A DNA stretch of 64,000 nt from assembly GCF_016808095.1 (NCBI RefSeq), contig NC_068972.1:4911001-4975000 (forward strand), in the 5' to 3' direction. Position numbers and translations under genes: made by a program. Position 1 is the stretch's first letter; each line of letters begins with the position of its first letter. Shown here one piece after another: positions 11,829 to 28,100 of the stretch. The stretch is from Vigna angularis (Eukaryota > Streptophyta > Magnoliopsida > Fabales > Fabaceae). A model generated the notes under the pieces. It was given only the letters and a program-made list of their open reading frames with translations, had not been told where the DNA came from and did not search any database.

Positions 11829-14750
11829 TCTATATATATATATGTATACATGTATATATGTATGTGTACGTATTATATGATAATTAAGCAATTAATGGAG
11901 GTGTTTGGTTCTCCTTAATTAGACCTCATGAATGAGACGCGTAGATATTTAAATTTACTTTTGGCATCATGAAGACAATGAACCACGAACAAGGGAATTC
12001 GTACATATGGATACAAAATAATGCATGAAATAGGTGGCTAACACAGTAAATCAGTCGTCCTCATGCATTCCTTATATTATATTTATCGAACACACTGTTT
12101 TTGGACGACAAATGCTTGTGAAAACAGTGTTGGCAGACTCACACGGAGAGAAATTGTTCAACACAAAAAATTAACTTTGTTCCATAAGTCAAAACCTTGA
12201 TACTTGTTCTTCCATGCTATTTAAAAAGACACTTACATAGTAAATGATAGACTAAATAAGTTCCATGTTCATAGAAGTTCAAGCTCCGTTGTCCTTACGG
12301 CGGTGACCCACCAAAGATAGAAAAAGAATTAAGAGAGAGAAATTGATGCCCGGGACATTCTCTACACGTCAAAAATTTAAAAATGAACATTTACCATTGC
12401 CGAATCGTTTTTTCTCTTATTTAAATAAGTGGGTTTTTGATTTAGGAATTTTTTATGTAGCCATCAACCTCTGCATTCCTTAATTAATTGCATGTGTAGA
12501 AGAACGTAGCCCGATTTCGAAAGCCAAAGTCAATATATATTGAAATAGATTAGAGAAATAAAAAAATGGATTAAAGAAAAGAAATAAAATCATATGAAGA
12601 AAACAGTACATTTTGTGGGGCTGAGGAAAAGTAAATCACGAAGCTAAAGCGGTGTTTAGGCTGCTAAGTTGGGCTTCCAAGAAGAAGTTGTAAGCTTTAT
12701 CGTTTTGGTTAAACTAATATTGATAAAGGTGGAATTTAGTGTGACATATGTTTCACTTGTCGTCATTCAAATATCACAGAGATTCTGTTCTCTCTCTTTC
12801 CTTTTTTCAACTTCGTTTTATTTTATGATAATTAAGAAAGTGATAGTTAAGTAATGTTTGAAGTTTTGGGTTAGGATAATTTGAATATAATAATAATAAT
12901 AATATAAGAATGGGGTGAGGTTGGCTTAGTTGAGCTAACTGGTGAGTCTTTGGGAAGAGATATTATACGTATAGTTGGTTGAAATAAATCTGTCCCACGT
13001 GGCCAAGTTTTACTAAAGTCGCTTATCTTGTTCTCATCTTACTCACCTACCCTGTGTCACAAAAATCTTTCTTCACTTTCTCTAATTTCAAAATTTGAAA
13101 CACTACCTCTCTCCCTCCCTGTTGCCCTTGTGAACATAATGACCAATGCATATCGCACACCGCACACACCACTTTTCTTTAACTAAAACCACATCATCAT
13201 TGAATCATTACTCCCTTTAAATTCAAAGTGCACGTTCCTTTTCTCTCTCTCCTAATAGTAGTTCTCACTGTTTAAAAGATTAGAGAGACAGCGATTTTGC
13301 TAAAATAATAGAAGCAAGTATGTAATTTGACTAGAATTGGAGTGAGTGGGGCATGTGTGTCTGCTTTTATGGCCTGAAACGGACAGAACTTATGAGGCTT
13401 CACATTACTTCAGAGGACTATCTTCATATGTAAAAGGACTCATTCTGGGACACACCAATACCACATTCATAAATGTCATGTTCCCCACCTCTTCCACTGC
13501 AATTATAACTATACTCCTTTTATTTATTTATTTTATTATTATTCATCATGCAACTCATCATCTTACTACTTCATATAACTCTGTCATTAGTGCTTATATA
13601 ATTTAAGAGGAGCTTTGATACCTAAGTTCAAGGCAAGACAATCTTTCGCTAATTTCTTGTAGGATTTGCATTGAACCCATCTTAAGTCAAGCTTTGACCA
13701 TTTAATAATTTATTCTTCTTGCGGTTTACTAGTTTTTTCAAAACGATACTCAATAATTAAACATGTATGTTAAAAATTGCAATAGTTTGCATGATAAAAT
13801 AATGTCAAATTATAATCGTATCATATGATAACAATTATTGTTACCATATATTTTTACGTGCAAACTACGTGTATAGTCTCGCATAAATATATTATAAAAA
13901 TTCAAAAAAAAAAACTAAATACTAAGCTGGTGTCAATGAGTATCGTTATTAAGCAGAAACAATGGGAACGAAGGACCTGAAGCACATGAAGTAAAGTGGT
14001 GATATATTTATGCCAGCTCATTAGAGATGTAAAAATATCAATAGCAATTCAAATTAAAATTTTAAGGAAGTGATCGTTGTTTACTAAACTTTTAGTTTTA
14101 ATTAACGACTATTTCTGCCACTTTGCTCCCTTTTTCTTTTTCGCCATAGTCGCCAATTAGAAAACTTTATCTAATGTTTTCATATTTGATCCTACCTTCG
14201 TTATATCGATATATATAAAACATGAGCTTTTGAATAATGTAAAAATAATGAATTAATTAATCCTGTTCGATCTCTAGCGACAACGTTATTTCCAGTTTTT
14301 TTTATCAGTATGAACAAAGACAAGGTTAGCGACAAGATAATTTCCAGTTACAAATAAGAACTCCTTCTACGTTATTATCTTATTGGTATTTTGTTTAAAA
14401 AATAATCTTTATCTATTTTGGGAACATTGCATAAATATATTATGTATATACATCCATACTCCAAGTTATTATTATTTTTTCTTCTATATATGTAAGTGGT
14501 CAGCACTCATTTAGAAGTTTTCTTAATAATGGAGAGGCAAGTACATAGGTCAAAACGGGAATGAATAACTCAGTGCATCAAAGTTTTGAAAACTCTCTTG
14601 CGTATCTAAATATTGAAAATTTAGATTGGCATTAATTAATAGAAGGTAGTTCGCAATAGTTAGCCACATCTCTGAATATAAAAAAAGAGTTGTCTTGTAA
14701 TAAGAACCTTAAATACAGATACATGGAATGATTGTGAGCACAAAAAGGAA

Positions 14751-14772
14751 GTTTAAACTTTAAAGTTTAAAC
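14751..14772. repeat. Perfect 22-bp palindrome
   Basis: The sequence beginning GTTTAAACTTT equals its own reverse complement over 22 bases. No terminal repeat or gene is attached to it; the function, if any, is unknown. Confidence 0.7.
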
Positions 14773-17599
14773 CCAAAGTAACAAGCAATCGTAAAGGGGC
14801 AAAATAATTAATCAAACGGTAACTTAAAAGGGTTTTCCATGTCTTGCAAACTTTTCTGATCACAAAGACTTTACCCAATTATTTGCTACCATTTTGAACC
14901 TAAACCACCATATCCACGGGGATTTTCCTTTTCCAAAAATAAAAAACGTTTGACTAATTTAGCTACGTTGGCTTGTTAATCTTTACGAAAGTAGCTGTAA
15001 ATTAAGGGGGGAAAAGAAGGTACTATTCACGCTAGAAAAGTAGATGATATCGTTGCATAAAGTGAAACAGTGGATTATGACGTGGACTTGGAACTTTGGT
15101 GGAACTGAAATTGACATAATTTGTGTTCTTTTTCTTTTCCAAGTTTTAATTTGTGAAGATATTATCATGCATGCGCACAAGTGGAATAGTTGATTGTTAA
15201 GGAACCGTTGCAAAAGCGAAAATAAAAGGGGTGAGGTAATTAGTATTGAGAACCCACCAATAGCACTAAGTTATGATTTTAATTGAGTGGTAATGTGGTT
15301 GGAGCAGGCCATTATTTTGTCCTGAGAGTTCAATCGATGATCCACTGTGAACAACTGTTGGACACTTGATGCATCAACACATGGAGAACTGGATTCTCTC
15401 AGAGCCTGATCGATCCGGATCCAAGCCTTTTTCTTCTGCATCTGCAATTTTTCTGCAACTTGGACCCCCTTTCAACATCTATCTTTTATTTTCCTTTCCT
15501 TTAATTATTACATTCAAACATCTACTTAAACTAATTTAGATTACCAAATAAGAGTGAAAGGAAATAAAATTTTTCAAGATAACTTCTCTTTCTAAATGAT
15601 GACCAATATGTACACAGTTTGCTTTTTTAAAATTTTCAAAAATGATAGTTTGACCATCGATACAACCAAATCTTACCTTTCTGCGTTTCACAACTCTCGT
15701 GTAGATTTACCTTTTGCTTGTAATCAATATTCCATGCTCATAGAGAAGTTTCCGAATGTACATGTGTATATTGTTATGAAAATAATATGCAACTATTCTG
15801 AATAGTATATAATATAATCTTCAACGTTATAAAAAACATTATAATAGTGAATTCTAAACAAACCCGTGACAGAGGATGAAGAATGCAATATGAATTAAGA
15901 AAAAACATATCAAAATATTGAAACAAACTTCATTATTTAATATTTCAATATGCTACGAATAAGAGAATTTATTGTTATACAAAATCAAAAATATCGCAGG
16001 AAACATAAAAGTCGGTTTTGTAGTTGTTTTAAATGAATGCTTAAATTAGCAGATGTATTATTAGTGCATTAAGCTGTAGCAGTGATTTGCCATGAGAATT
16101 GTTCTTTGTAGGGCTTTAACTCCAAAACCATTTTCTTTTATTCTATTGCCAATAAGAAGACTCAATGTTGGGCTTTAACGTGAAGCCCGCGAGGCCCAAG
16201 AAACTGTATTGTATATTAAAAAAAATTGGAGGCAAAGCATGCATACAAGTAGCTGCTACAGTATTACATTAATGATTTTTTTAGAGACTTGAACACTTTT
16301 CTTATATGAGAGAATTTCTATCAATTAAATCAAACTAATTTTAATTTATGGAAAAATTAGTTTATTTTGTTTGAAAGTAATTATGAAAAACTTATCCAAC
16401 CATTAAAATCCTAAGATTTTTTTATTTGTAAAGTAATACGCAAATCGCACTTTAAAATGCAAATTTAAATTATATAATTTCATTAAAACAAAACAATTTC
16501 ATAGTTCTAAAGGCAATATCTGATAGATACACATAGAAATACTACATAAACCTGATATAACATATCATTTTGATTGAGTACCAAGTGATGTATGATGTGT
16601 GCTAGAATCATCCTTCTATGCTCTCTCTATATATCTATTTTTTTCTTTATATTTCTTTCAGAAATCTCTAAGCAGAGTATATGTTCTTGTACAGCGTTAA
16701 GTCTGTGTACTTCCCTTTATTCTTATTACGGATGAAAAAGAAAGACATACCTTTTTCATTTATTTGATTACGCACGAATTTGACAATAGGGAACGCATCT
16801 TATTTAGTGGTCCAGAAGGCAAATTGCTAAATCCTCGTGATTTAAAATGCAATGGACATGCTTGGAAATGCATGTTTGTAGTGATTTTTTCAGTTGTAGA
16901 TGGAATGTTTCTTTCTGTGGTGACCATTTTCAATATTTGTCCAACAACGAGTGTTAGGTGAGAAATGAATAAGCAGAGCATTTATATAAATTTTTGGTTT
17001 TCCATTAACATTATATATAGTAAAGAGGTCGTCATTACAAACAACCAAAGCCCATTTCAGTATACACTCAAAATCAATTCCGATAACAATTTTCCAAACA
17101 TCATTTAAACGCAAATCACACCATTATTGTAAAATTAGATTTTAGTAACACTCATTTAATCTTTAACTTATGCATATCTAAGGAAGTAAATCTATTCTTG
17201 AACAGTTAGGAAGAAATTTCAGAAATTTTCAGTCTTATAAGGCATCTTAGTGGTATGTGGCAGACTTTTAAGAAAATCAAGGAAGCATGTACTTGCTTGA
17301 AATGCAAGAGGGCAACCTATATGTCAAAATATGAAACCTTCCAATGTGTTTCTTTTACCACCAAGTTATGTGCCACATGATGGCAGAAAATTTGAAACAT
17401 ATCTTGTGGAATAAGGCAGTGGGAAATGTGAAATGAGCACCAAGGTATTGTGTGGTGATCAAAGTGTGAGATGAGATGCATGGGTGATTGGTGGAGTGGC
17501 TTCTTCTTGTGCAAGGGAGAAAATGTTTGAAAGGGACAATGTACCAGCAAGAAATTTTAATTCACGAGTGACCTATTATGGTATTTAAAACGTCCCAAA

Positions 17600-17607
17600 A
17601 TATATAA
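17600..17607 (+). promoter_or_regulatory. TATA-like element of the small-protein gene
   Basis: ATATATAA lies about 130 bases before the ATG at 17737, giving a leader of about 100 bases if transcription starts some 30 bases downstream. Confidence 0.35.
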
Positions 17608-17736
17608 CAGTGACCTTGCAAAATCTTCACCCTTGTCTAAGAAAAGCCTAGATGGTTCCTCTTCATCTCTCTTACCCCTCTTGTTATCTCCTCCACTTTA
17701 CTTCTTCTGCATGAGCCACACCCATTTCTTCACCAA

Positions 17737-18309
17737 ATGGGGTGGCTGCAATCCCTCCTCTCTCCACTCAAGAAGTTCTGGCTCCGCTTGAATTCAACTC
17801 AAAAGAAGAGTACGTTCCACCATCATCTTTTCTCAATACCAACATGCTTATTCTTTCTTTTCTGCATCTACTTTTAATTAATCCACCACTGCTTCTGTCC
17901 TGTTTCTTACATTGCTCAAGTACTTTACACAAACCTTCCATTAACCGATCATCTAATACACCAATGTTCTCTTTCACTTTTTTACCGTTTCATTGGGATT
18001 TGAAATCAAGTAAAGACAATGCAATTTAATTCATGTTCTGGGAAACGTGCTTTTTACACAAACACACTATACCTTTTTCTTTGCTAAGGAGTAAGGAGGG
18101 CACTGCATGATTTGATTCTTTTTTCCCTCTCACTCCCACATGATCATTTTTTTTCCAACATTTCAGGAAGAGGGATTTACATTCTGTATGAAGATGTCAA
18201 GTCTTGCCCCTATGAGGACGTGCACGTCCTCTGGTCAATACTGGTGGAACCGCATTCACCTTCTATGCCATCCAAAAAAATGAAGCCTTTGGACCCAAGA
18301 CAAAACTGA
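17737..18309 (+). CDS. Conserved small plant protein of unknown function, 71 residues
   Basis: Two exons, 17737-17809 and 18167-18309, joined at GAAGA|GTACGT and TTTCAG|GAAG with frame kept. The protein starts MGWLQSLLSPLKKFWLRL and, after a basic stretch (QKKRRG), carries the acidic/aromatic core GIYILYEDVKSCPYEDVHVL (residues 28-47), then WSILVE and a loose tail ending PLDPRQN. I remember near-identical short proteins in other dicots with the same MGWL start and the same YEDV repeat, always labelled unknown. The amphipathic N-terminus could associate with membranes, but there is no clear transmembrane segment or transit peptide. The gene is easy to miss because neither exon alone gives a long frame. 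The function is not known and none is inferred. Confidence 0.82.
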
Positions 18310-21121
<2,812 letters not shown>

Positions 21122-22490
21122 TGTAAGAACATAAAAAATAGAGTATTGGAATTTATAGGTGTTTTAAAATAATGAGATCGAGTATTTTAATGGCAAAATA
21201 ATTTAATAATATAAATAAAATTTCATAAACACATCTTATTACCTAAAACACTCATTATATTTTTAGAACTCTTTCTCTGAGTTCCCTCTCCTTTCTGTCT
21301 AAGATTTTTGACTCCTAACTCATTTGTTTGACGATTAGGAGGTGTCTAGGAGATCACAATCATGAACTCTTCATTCTCTACTAATTGGTTTTTCATATGG
21401 AGTAAGTAAGTGTCTACTCATTTTTCTTTAATTCTTAATTTAAGACACATGCAACTAAAATTTCTCGCATGTATCATCTACTATCTTTTTCTATCATTTT
21501 GTCGATCAAAGGTCCTAAAAACTTACTTTGATCACGATTATGTGGTTCGTAGGCGTTTCTAGAATTCTCTGAGTTGGGATAAAAATAGTGTGCTTTATAA
21601 AGTTGTGTATCTTCCCAACCAGGTAAGGGAAGCTAGTACTTGTTTTTATTTTGAATTATGAAATATAAATTGATAGTTATTAGTGTGAGGAGTTATTGTA
21701 TGTTGAATTATTATGCATGAAATGATTGTTTTAATGTAAATTGTTGTGGCGATCAATGACAATCAGTGAAACCTGAGTTCTAGAAAACTGCTCAACTGCA
21801 AGGAGTGGCGCTTAGGCACCAGGTTTGTGAGAGAAATATCGCTCAACAACGAGGATGTGTTGCTCAACGTCAATGCCTTTTGTTTGCACTCATTGTTGTT
21901 TCATTTTTTAGCTTTTGTGGTTTATTTTAATGATAGGTGGTACTTCATGACATGTTTAGTATGCTTTATGAAATGTTATTAAGGATTTTTGAATGAGGTT
22001 GATGTATCTATCAAGGTGTGATTGAATAAGAGTTTATAAAGAGGAATTCTAAGTGATTGTATAAAATGTTGTTTGTATGAATGTAGGAAGCACAGTTTTG
22101 GGGATTTTCCTGATACTTTAATGGTCATTCATTCTCAACTAGAGATAAGTAACACATGTGGTAAGAGTAGTAAGATGTCTTAGTCTAAGTGCTCTTTTAT
22201 GGTTTGAGATGCGGAACAAACGAACCTAATGACTCTACAAAGCAGGAGAGACTACCACAAGTGCATGACCTATCATAGCTCAACATTCATACTATATCCA
22301 AATAGTTAGATCTAAATTCATAGTATGCTTAGCATGTTTGTTTAACTTGATATGAAATATGATGAATCTTAATATTTTGTTGTTATTTTTTTTACATTAG
22401 TTTACCTTTTGTATGTTTATTTGTTTAATTGTAAGTGGTGTATATTTGGTTATTTTTATGATGATAATGGATGTAAACAAAGAGTGATGA
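21122..22490 (+). mobile_element. Decayed LTR fragment, Ty3-type (tentative)
   Basis: Starts TGTAAGAACA, as does the chromovirus-like LTR at 57951 (TGTAAGACCC). It contains a GCTCAAC/GGCGCTTAGGCACCAGG/CGCTCAAC region (21790-21870) that looks like a C-to-T-decayed version of the CGCTCAGCG-rich block I associate with legume Ty3 LTRs. No primer site or 3' end is visible; a TA run follows at 22495. Confidence 0.35.

Positions 22491-22494
<4 letters not shown>

Positions 22495-22531
<37 letters not shown>
22495..22531. repeat. TA microsatellite
   Basis: About 18 AT units at the end of the decayed LTR-like fragment. Confidence 0.9.
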
Positions 22532-22534
<3 letters not shown>

Positions 22535-22929
22535 TTTTTTCTTATTTAAATATTTCAATGGATGTTACCTTACTAAATTATAAATGAAGAATATGTTAAT
22601 AAGAGAAACAAGAAAAAGTATAAAATCCCCGAAGCAAGGTTGCCAACCTTCCTTGTTTTCTTTTATAACTTTCCATTTCTCTTATCTTGTTTAATGATAT
22701 GTTTTTTCATATGTTTCAACAAGCATCTTATATCATAGAGCATTATTATCTGTACTAAAACAATTTCATATTATAAATACCAATTTTGTGATAAATAAAA
22801 TTTATTTTAGTTTTTTAAATAATAAATAAAAAATATATAAAATAAAATAAAACAAAAACAAAAAGAAAATCAACAACCCAGTCAGTATAGGGGAAAGAGA
22901 CACCTTTTTGGAAAAAAACAATCAGACAG

Positions 22930-23930
22930 ATTTGTGAGCACCAAAAGATCAGTTCTTCCATCATTACATTCATCTCCACCATTTTTCTTCATCTTCATCT
23001 ACACGAGCTATCTGCACTCCATCACCAACACATCCAAAAAAACAGAAAATCGTGAGAGAAAGCAAAAGAAAAATAAAGGAGGAGAAGCTGAGAAAAGCGA
23101 GACAGGGAGGTGAGGAGCATCAGAGCAACTAAGAAGAAGAAGAAAGAAGTAGCTCCTAAATTGGTGAAGGTAAAATTTCCTGTTTACTATCTCATTCAAG
23201 CTTATTGGTTCTATTTTGCAATTGTGGATGTGGATCAATATCAAGTTTCCACATTCTCTGCACTACATCTTCTTTGTTTCATTAGCTTCAAAAACCAATC
23301 TTTAGCCACGCCTTCACTCTCCCATCCATCATCACCTCCACTTTTCATCTCTATTCATCTTCATCATCCATCATCTTCTACAGCTCCACACATGCACAGG
23401 GAAATCCCAATAGAACATAACAAAGAACTCTCAGCATCGAGAGTATGAAGAGAACCGGAAATCAGGGGAAGACTTGGCAAGACTGAGAAGAAAGGAGGTG
23501 AGGAGCAGCGGCCCCTGAATCGCAAAAACCCGTTTCGGGTCTGCGTCGGTGCTCCGGTGATAGTGCTCGGCCGTGCGACGGCCACGGTATTGTCTTGGTG
23601 GTGACTCCAGATTGCGCGGTGGCGCTGGTGGCGGAAATCGCGGCGGTTTCCGATCTGGGTATTGGGAGGTGGTAGAAACACGTTTTTAAAGAGGAAGAAT
23701 ACGGAGGGAGATCATGTCGTCGCCAGCAAAGCTTCCTGTTGTGACCAGCGTCGCTAGCGACGGCCCTGGCCGGTCGAGGAGCATGCGGCGACGGGAGGGG
23801 CTGCTGGCAAAGGTGGTTCACGCGAGGAAGATGAAGAATGGAGACCTTGAAGGTTTTTTTGGGGTATATTGACGAAGATGAAGTTGGGTTAGCCCAACAA
23901 TTTGATTTGTGCACCCCATTTTAATTTCTC
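22930..23930. other. GC-rich block of unknown origin, with internal duplication
   Basis: Stands out from the AT-rich surroundings, especially 23460-23870, which is rich in CGGCG/GGTGG. Two parts resemble each other: a CATCTCCACC...CTTCATCTTCATC tract followed by GGGAGGTGAGGAGCA (22970-23120), and a similar tract ending AGGAGGTGAGGAGCA (23320-23505). The frames here (150 codons on the minus strand at 23462-23914) show Ser/Pro/Arg-rich low-complexity sequence and no known domain. It may be a decayed retroelement leader or captured DNA, or a transcribed region upstream of the aminotransferase gene. Confidence 0.35.
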
Positions 23931-24279
23931 TGCACCCACACGTGTTTATATTGTGGCCCATAACTGCTCGCTATTTGCACCTCCATTGGGTTTCACTACA
24001 CACACCTCTTTTATGTTTTGTTGAGCTCTTTATAAATGGCAACAATCTTATAATGTCCATTATCTTTTGAAATTGCTGCTTCTAGAAGTAGAGCGTGTAT
24101 CACACTATTGTCTTTCTACTCTAAAAATGACTCCATTTGCAGTGCACATGGATTTTAGTTGTCTTTGAAGATAGATAATTAAACAAACTACTGCGTGTGG
24201 GGGGTTTTGAGAGCAGTTTCATCTTTTGAACAGCTATAGATTGGAATTCTCCTCCTTTCATTGTCTGGAGGCTTAACAA

Positions 24280-25070
24280 ATGTCAGCATCAAGGTATCTC
24301 CTAAGTAATGGTATCCTTTTACAGTCCTCAGATGTTCCTCCAGTCAGAAACTTCCTTGAAACTCATCCAGGTACTTTCAAAATTAGTAACAATTTAGTAA
24401 AATAAGTAATTGAATTATAGCAAGATTTTCTTATACATATTTTGTTTATTTTAAAACTTATTTAGCTAACTTCTGGTCTAGGTGCTTACACAACATCACG
24501 TACTTACAACAATGCTTCATGGCTGTTATTTTGGGAAAGGCACATGAAAAGACTTTCAGAATCTATACAAGTTCTATCAAATGTTGCGCCATGGCTTCTA
24601 TTTAAATCTAATCATCCTGCAGTTTTGTCACCGTCATCAGCAACCTTGCCAATATGGCAACCCACTGTTCAGGTGCTTGTTAATGGTTCTCTATGCAAAG
24701 TCTTGCCAATTGCTCTAAAAGAAAGGAAAGATGGTGAGGAGCTGGCCATTACAACTCTTGTTAGTGGTAATTTAGAGGAATTAAATGCATGTGAAACTGT
24801 TAGAAAGGAAAACATGAGTAAAATTCTCGATGTGCATGTGCATGTTGAAACTTATGTTCCTCCTACATTCGGTATTTGGGGAAATGGTGTACATTTGGCT
24901 TTGGTGGGCTATGGGAGGAATGTCGCAGCTGCAAAATATTCAGATTGGGTAAGGTTAGTTTGTGCATTTTGAATTGGAAGCATTATTAAGCACTTACTTT
25001 TTCCTTAAATCCTATGTTAAAAAAATGGCAGGATATTAATGAATAAAGATATAAACACTGAAAGGCATGA

Positions 25071-25124
<54 letters not shown>

Positions 25125-28100
25125 TTCTCTATTATGGTTTTCTTAAATTGCCTTAATTAGTTGTCTAGAAATTACGGGCATTGTGGGTTGTAAAGTTCAA
25201 GGGGGACGCATCTAGGAAATTATTAATAATTATTTATATATTGTCTTAGAATACTCTTTCTGTTTTACATCCATCCAACATGTATTGCCTAATTAATTCA
25301 CATCTCAGGTTTGATCTAATTTGGTTTTTTGGAGACACTGGTGTCTTAATGGTTTGATTTCCCAGAAATTGTATAGGATCTGTCGCATGACTATAAATTA
25401 AGTTATGTATTAATGCTTGGTTGGAACCAAGCCAATTATTTTTACTAAAATAACCCCTTCGTTTTTAGTGACTATAACTCCAGTAATGAATTGAGGATAA
25501 TCGACTTTTCTTTTAAATTTCATTATTAATATTTATATCTGCAATCTGCTGTCTATGACAGTGTAAAATTGCATATTTATTTCATTTTCTTGCTGTTTGT
25601 TGTGTTGATCTTCCTTCAAGTTAATAGTTGGAAATTTTTCTACAATGCAGGATTAGGAAGCCTCTGGAAAAGCTCAGGCCTCCCTCAGTGACAGAACTGT
25701 TGCTGTCAAATGATGGGGATCAGATCCTGGAAGGTTGTGTGACAAATTTTTTTGTTGTTTGCTGCAAGGTGGGCTTATTTTATCTATCAATTTAACTTCT
25801 AACTTTCTATCTTACTGTATTCATACTTATCTTATGCTAGATTCTATATGCCTGTTTTTTTAGTACACATATATTGCATCACTCTCAATAATCTGAACCT
25901 AAAGCTGTTGCTAAATAATGGGGTTGGATTGAACAAACTTTAATATTCTAGTAAGACTTTTTAAATTTGATTTGTTGTAATGCTACAACCAATGCAACGA
26001 GCTTTCTTTAAATAGCGGTGTCTCTTGAGTGGGATGGACCATTCTTTGTTTTGAAAAAGATTTACAAGCATACCAATTTATTAAAAACCTTTAAGTTCAT
26101 TTTCTATTCGTTTGGCAGGATGGAAATATTCAGTATGAATTCCTATTCTTTGTCATATTGATGAATATACAGTACTCGAATACTCATTGAGTTTCAATCC
26201 TTTTTTATATATTTGTGTTCTGTTTTAAATTTTTATGCTTTGATGTTCACTACACTCTGGTGACTGCAAAGGTACTGATGCCATCATTTGAGTTTCCCCT
26301 ACTCTTTTCCTTTGCATGTGCATGTGCGTTCTTTGAAACATTTTATGAAATAAACTCGTGCATTACTTTGTACTTCTTTTTGCTTTTGATGACAGGCCTG
26401 TGTGACTTTTAGTGTTCATTTCTTGTTTCATTTTAGGTTTTGGATTCAAATGATGGGAAGGCCCTCTGTGATTCTTTTGAACTACAAACAGCTCCTATCA
26501 GTGATGGTGTCCTTCCAGGAACAATACGCCAACTAGTTCTTGAGTACGGTTTGATTATAAATCTTACTGCTAAATTTTCTTTGACCATAAAGAAACCATG
26601 CCCTCGTGTAGGATTTATGTTATTTAATATGGCCTATAGTTTAACAATTTTCTTGACACTAGCATAAAATTAGGGCTGTATCTCGTATTGCCAACAGTTA
26701 GACTTAAAGCATTGCCTTTCTGCTTCTGTAGTGTTTGAATATTGTATATATGATATATTGTCTTGTTTGGTTAGTTTATTGTTGTCAGGAAGATGTGATG
26801 CAAGAAGGGCAAAAGGAATGAGAAGAAATGGGGGGCCAGTGTATAGGATAGAGGCTACTGAGAAGCACTAACAAGTTGTTTCTCGTGTGATTGAGCATTG
26901 ACTTGCATTATGTGCAGGGTATGCAGGAGTGAAGGAATTCCATTTCGAGAAGTTGCTCCCTCGTGGTCAGAACATGAAATCTGGGAGGAGGCATTCATCA
27001 CGAGTACTGTTTTGGCTTTTCAATGTTTTCATTTAATTAGTATTCAAATGCTTAAGAATAACATATTAAAATATGCATTAGTTCTTTTAGAAATTTCAGT
27101 ATCTGTCTAGACCTAGTGTCTAATAAAACCAAATGGTGGCTAAAGAGTGAGGATTGTTTCTGATAGCTTTAAAGTGGTTCAGACTAATAATTGGCCGCAA
27201 GAAATAAACTCACTGCTTTCTACATAAGGATAAAAATCTGTTTTTTAGGCCGTGTTTGGTCACAAACACAATATTCCTTCAACATACACGGAATAACAAT
27301 ATGACACCTTTATTTATTTTTACGAGTCCATAGCACAACTTATGTAGTTATGTATTACTACAGCTGCCACATAAACTAGAAGAGTAAGGTATAAATAAAT
27401 GCCTACTGACTTTGTTAGGATATGAGGTGGCAAGGTATAATGGGTAATGGATTTAGGATAGAATAAAGAGCGGGAAAGTTTGTTAGGCTGTTAAGGGGAG
27501 AAAGAGAGTATAAATAAGTCTTTTGGTAATTCTAAGAGAGGGGAGTTTCGAATATTATTTTAAATCTGGACATTGGCCAGAAGAGGGGAATTAGGCCTCC
27601 GATAGGGTTAAGAGGGGGATTAGGCCTCCATTAACGTTATCAGTGTACTCTGTTCTCAATTTCAATACAGAAATTCATTCTTTCTTTGTTCTTTTGTTTA
27701 CTGTGAGCGTTGATAGTTAGGTTTCCAACCCAGAAACCTAACAGACTTCCTAATAGAGATTCATAACTGTCTAAATCAAATGTTGGCCTATCATATTCTA
27801 CCATTCACTTGGGACTAATTGTCATTGCAGATAGCTTGAGGCTTTTGCAACATGTGGATAGTATTCAGGTTCCAACAGAATGGAAATCAGCCCATTCTAA
27901 AACTTGGAAGGAAATATCATGGACAAAAAAGCAATTTCAGGTGGTACATTTCTACTAGTGCTGCAATTGATTCAGTTTTTTTAAGTGATCTTCTGAACTA
28001 GAGTAACTGTAGGGTGGACCAGGAAGGATCACAACTGTTATCGAGGTAAATTATTTATCACTTATATGTAAATTTCGAAAGGAAAAAGCAAGCAAAATAA

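Larger units (their letters stand above)
8006..17599. other. Long gene-poor stretch
   Basis: About 9.6 kb of mostly AT-rich DNA. I read both strands and found only short frames (under 90 codons) with no recognisable protein. It holds a TA microsatellite (11776-11825), a perfect 22-bp palindrome (14751-14772) and a G-box-like CCACGTGG near 13000. The last few hundred bases are probably promoter of the gene at 17737. Decayed transposons are likely but I could not define ends. Confidence 0.45.

Noticed and set aside
15300..15430. GC-richer patch with TGATGCATCA and CTGAGAG words, considered as a miRNA hairpin
   Set aside because: The arms do not pair over more than a few bases and no known miRNA is recognisable.
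23462..23914. 150-codon minus-strand frame in the GC-rich block
   Set aside because: Low-complexity Ser/Pro/Arg composition, no domain, and the opposite strand is equally open; likely a base-composition effect.
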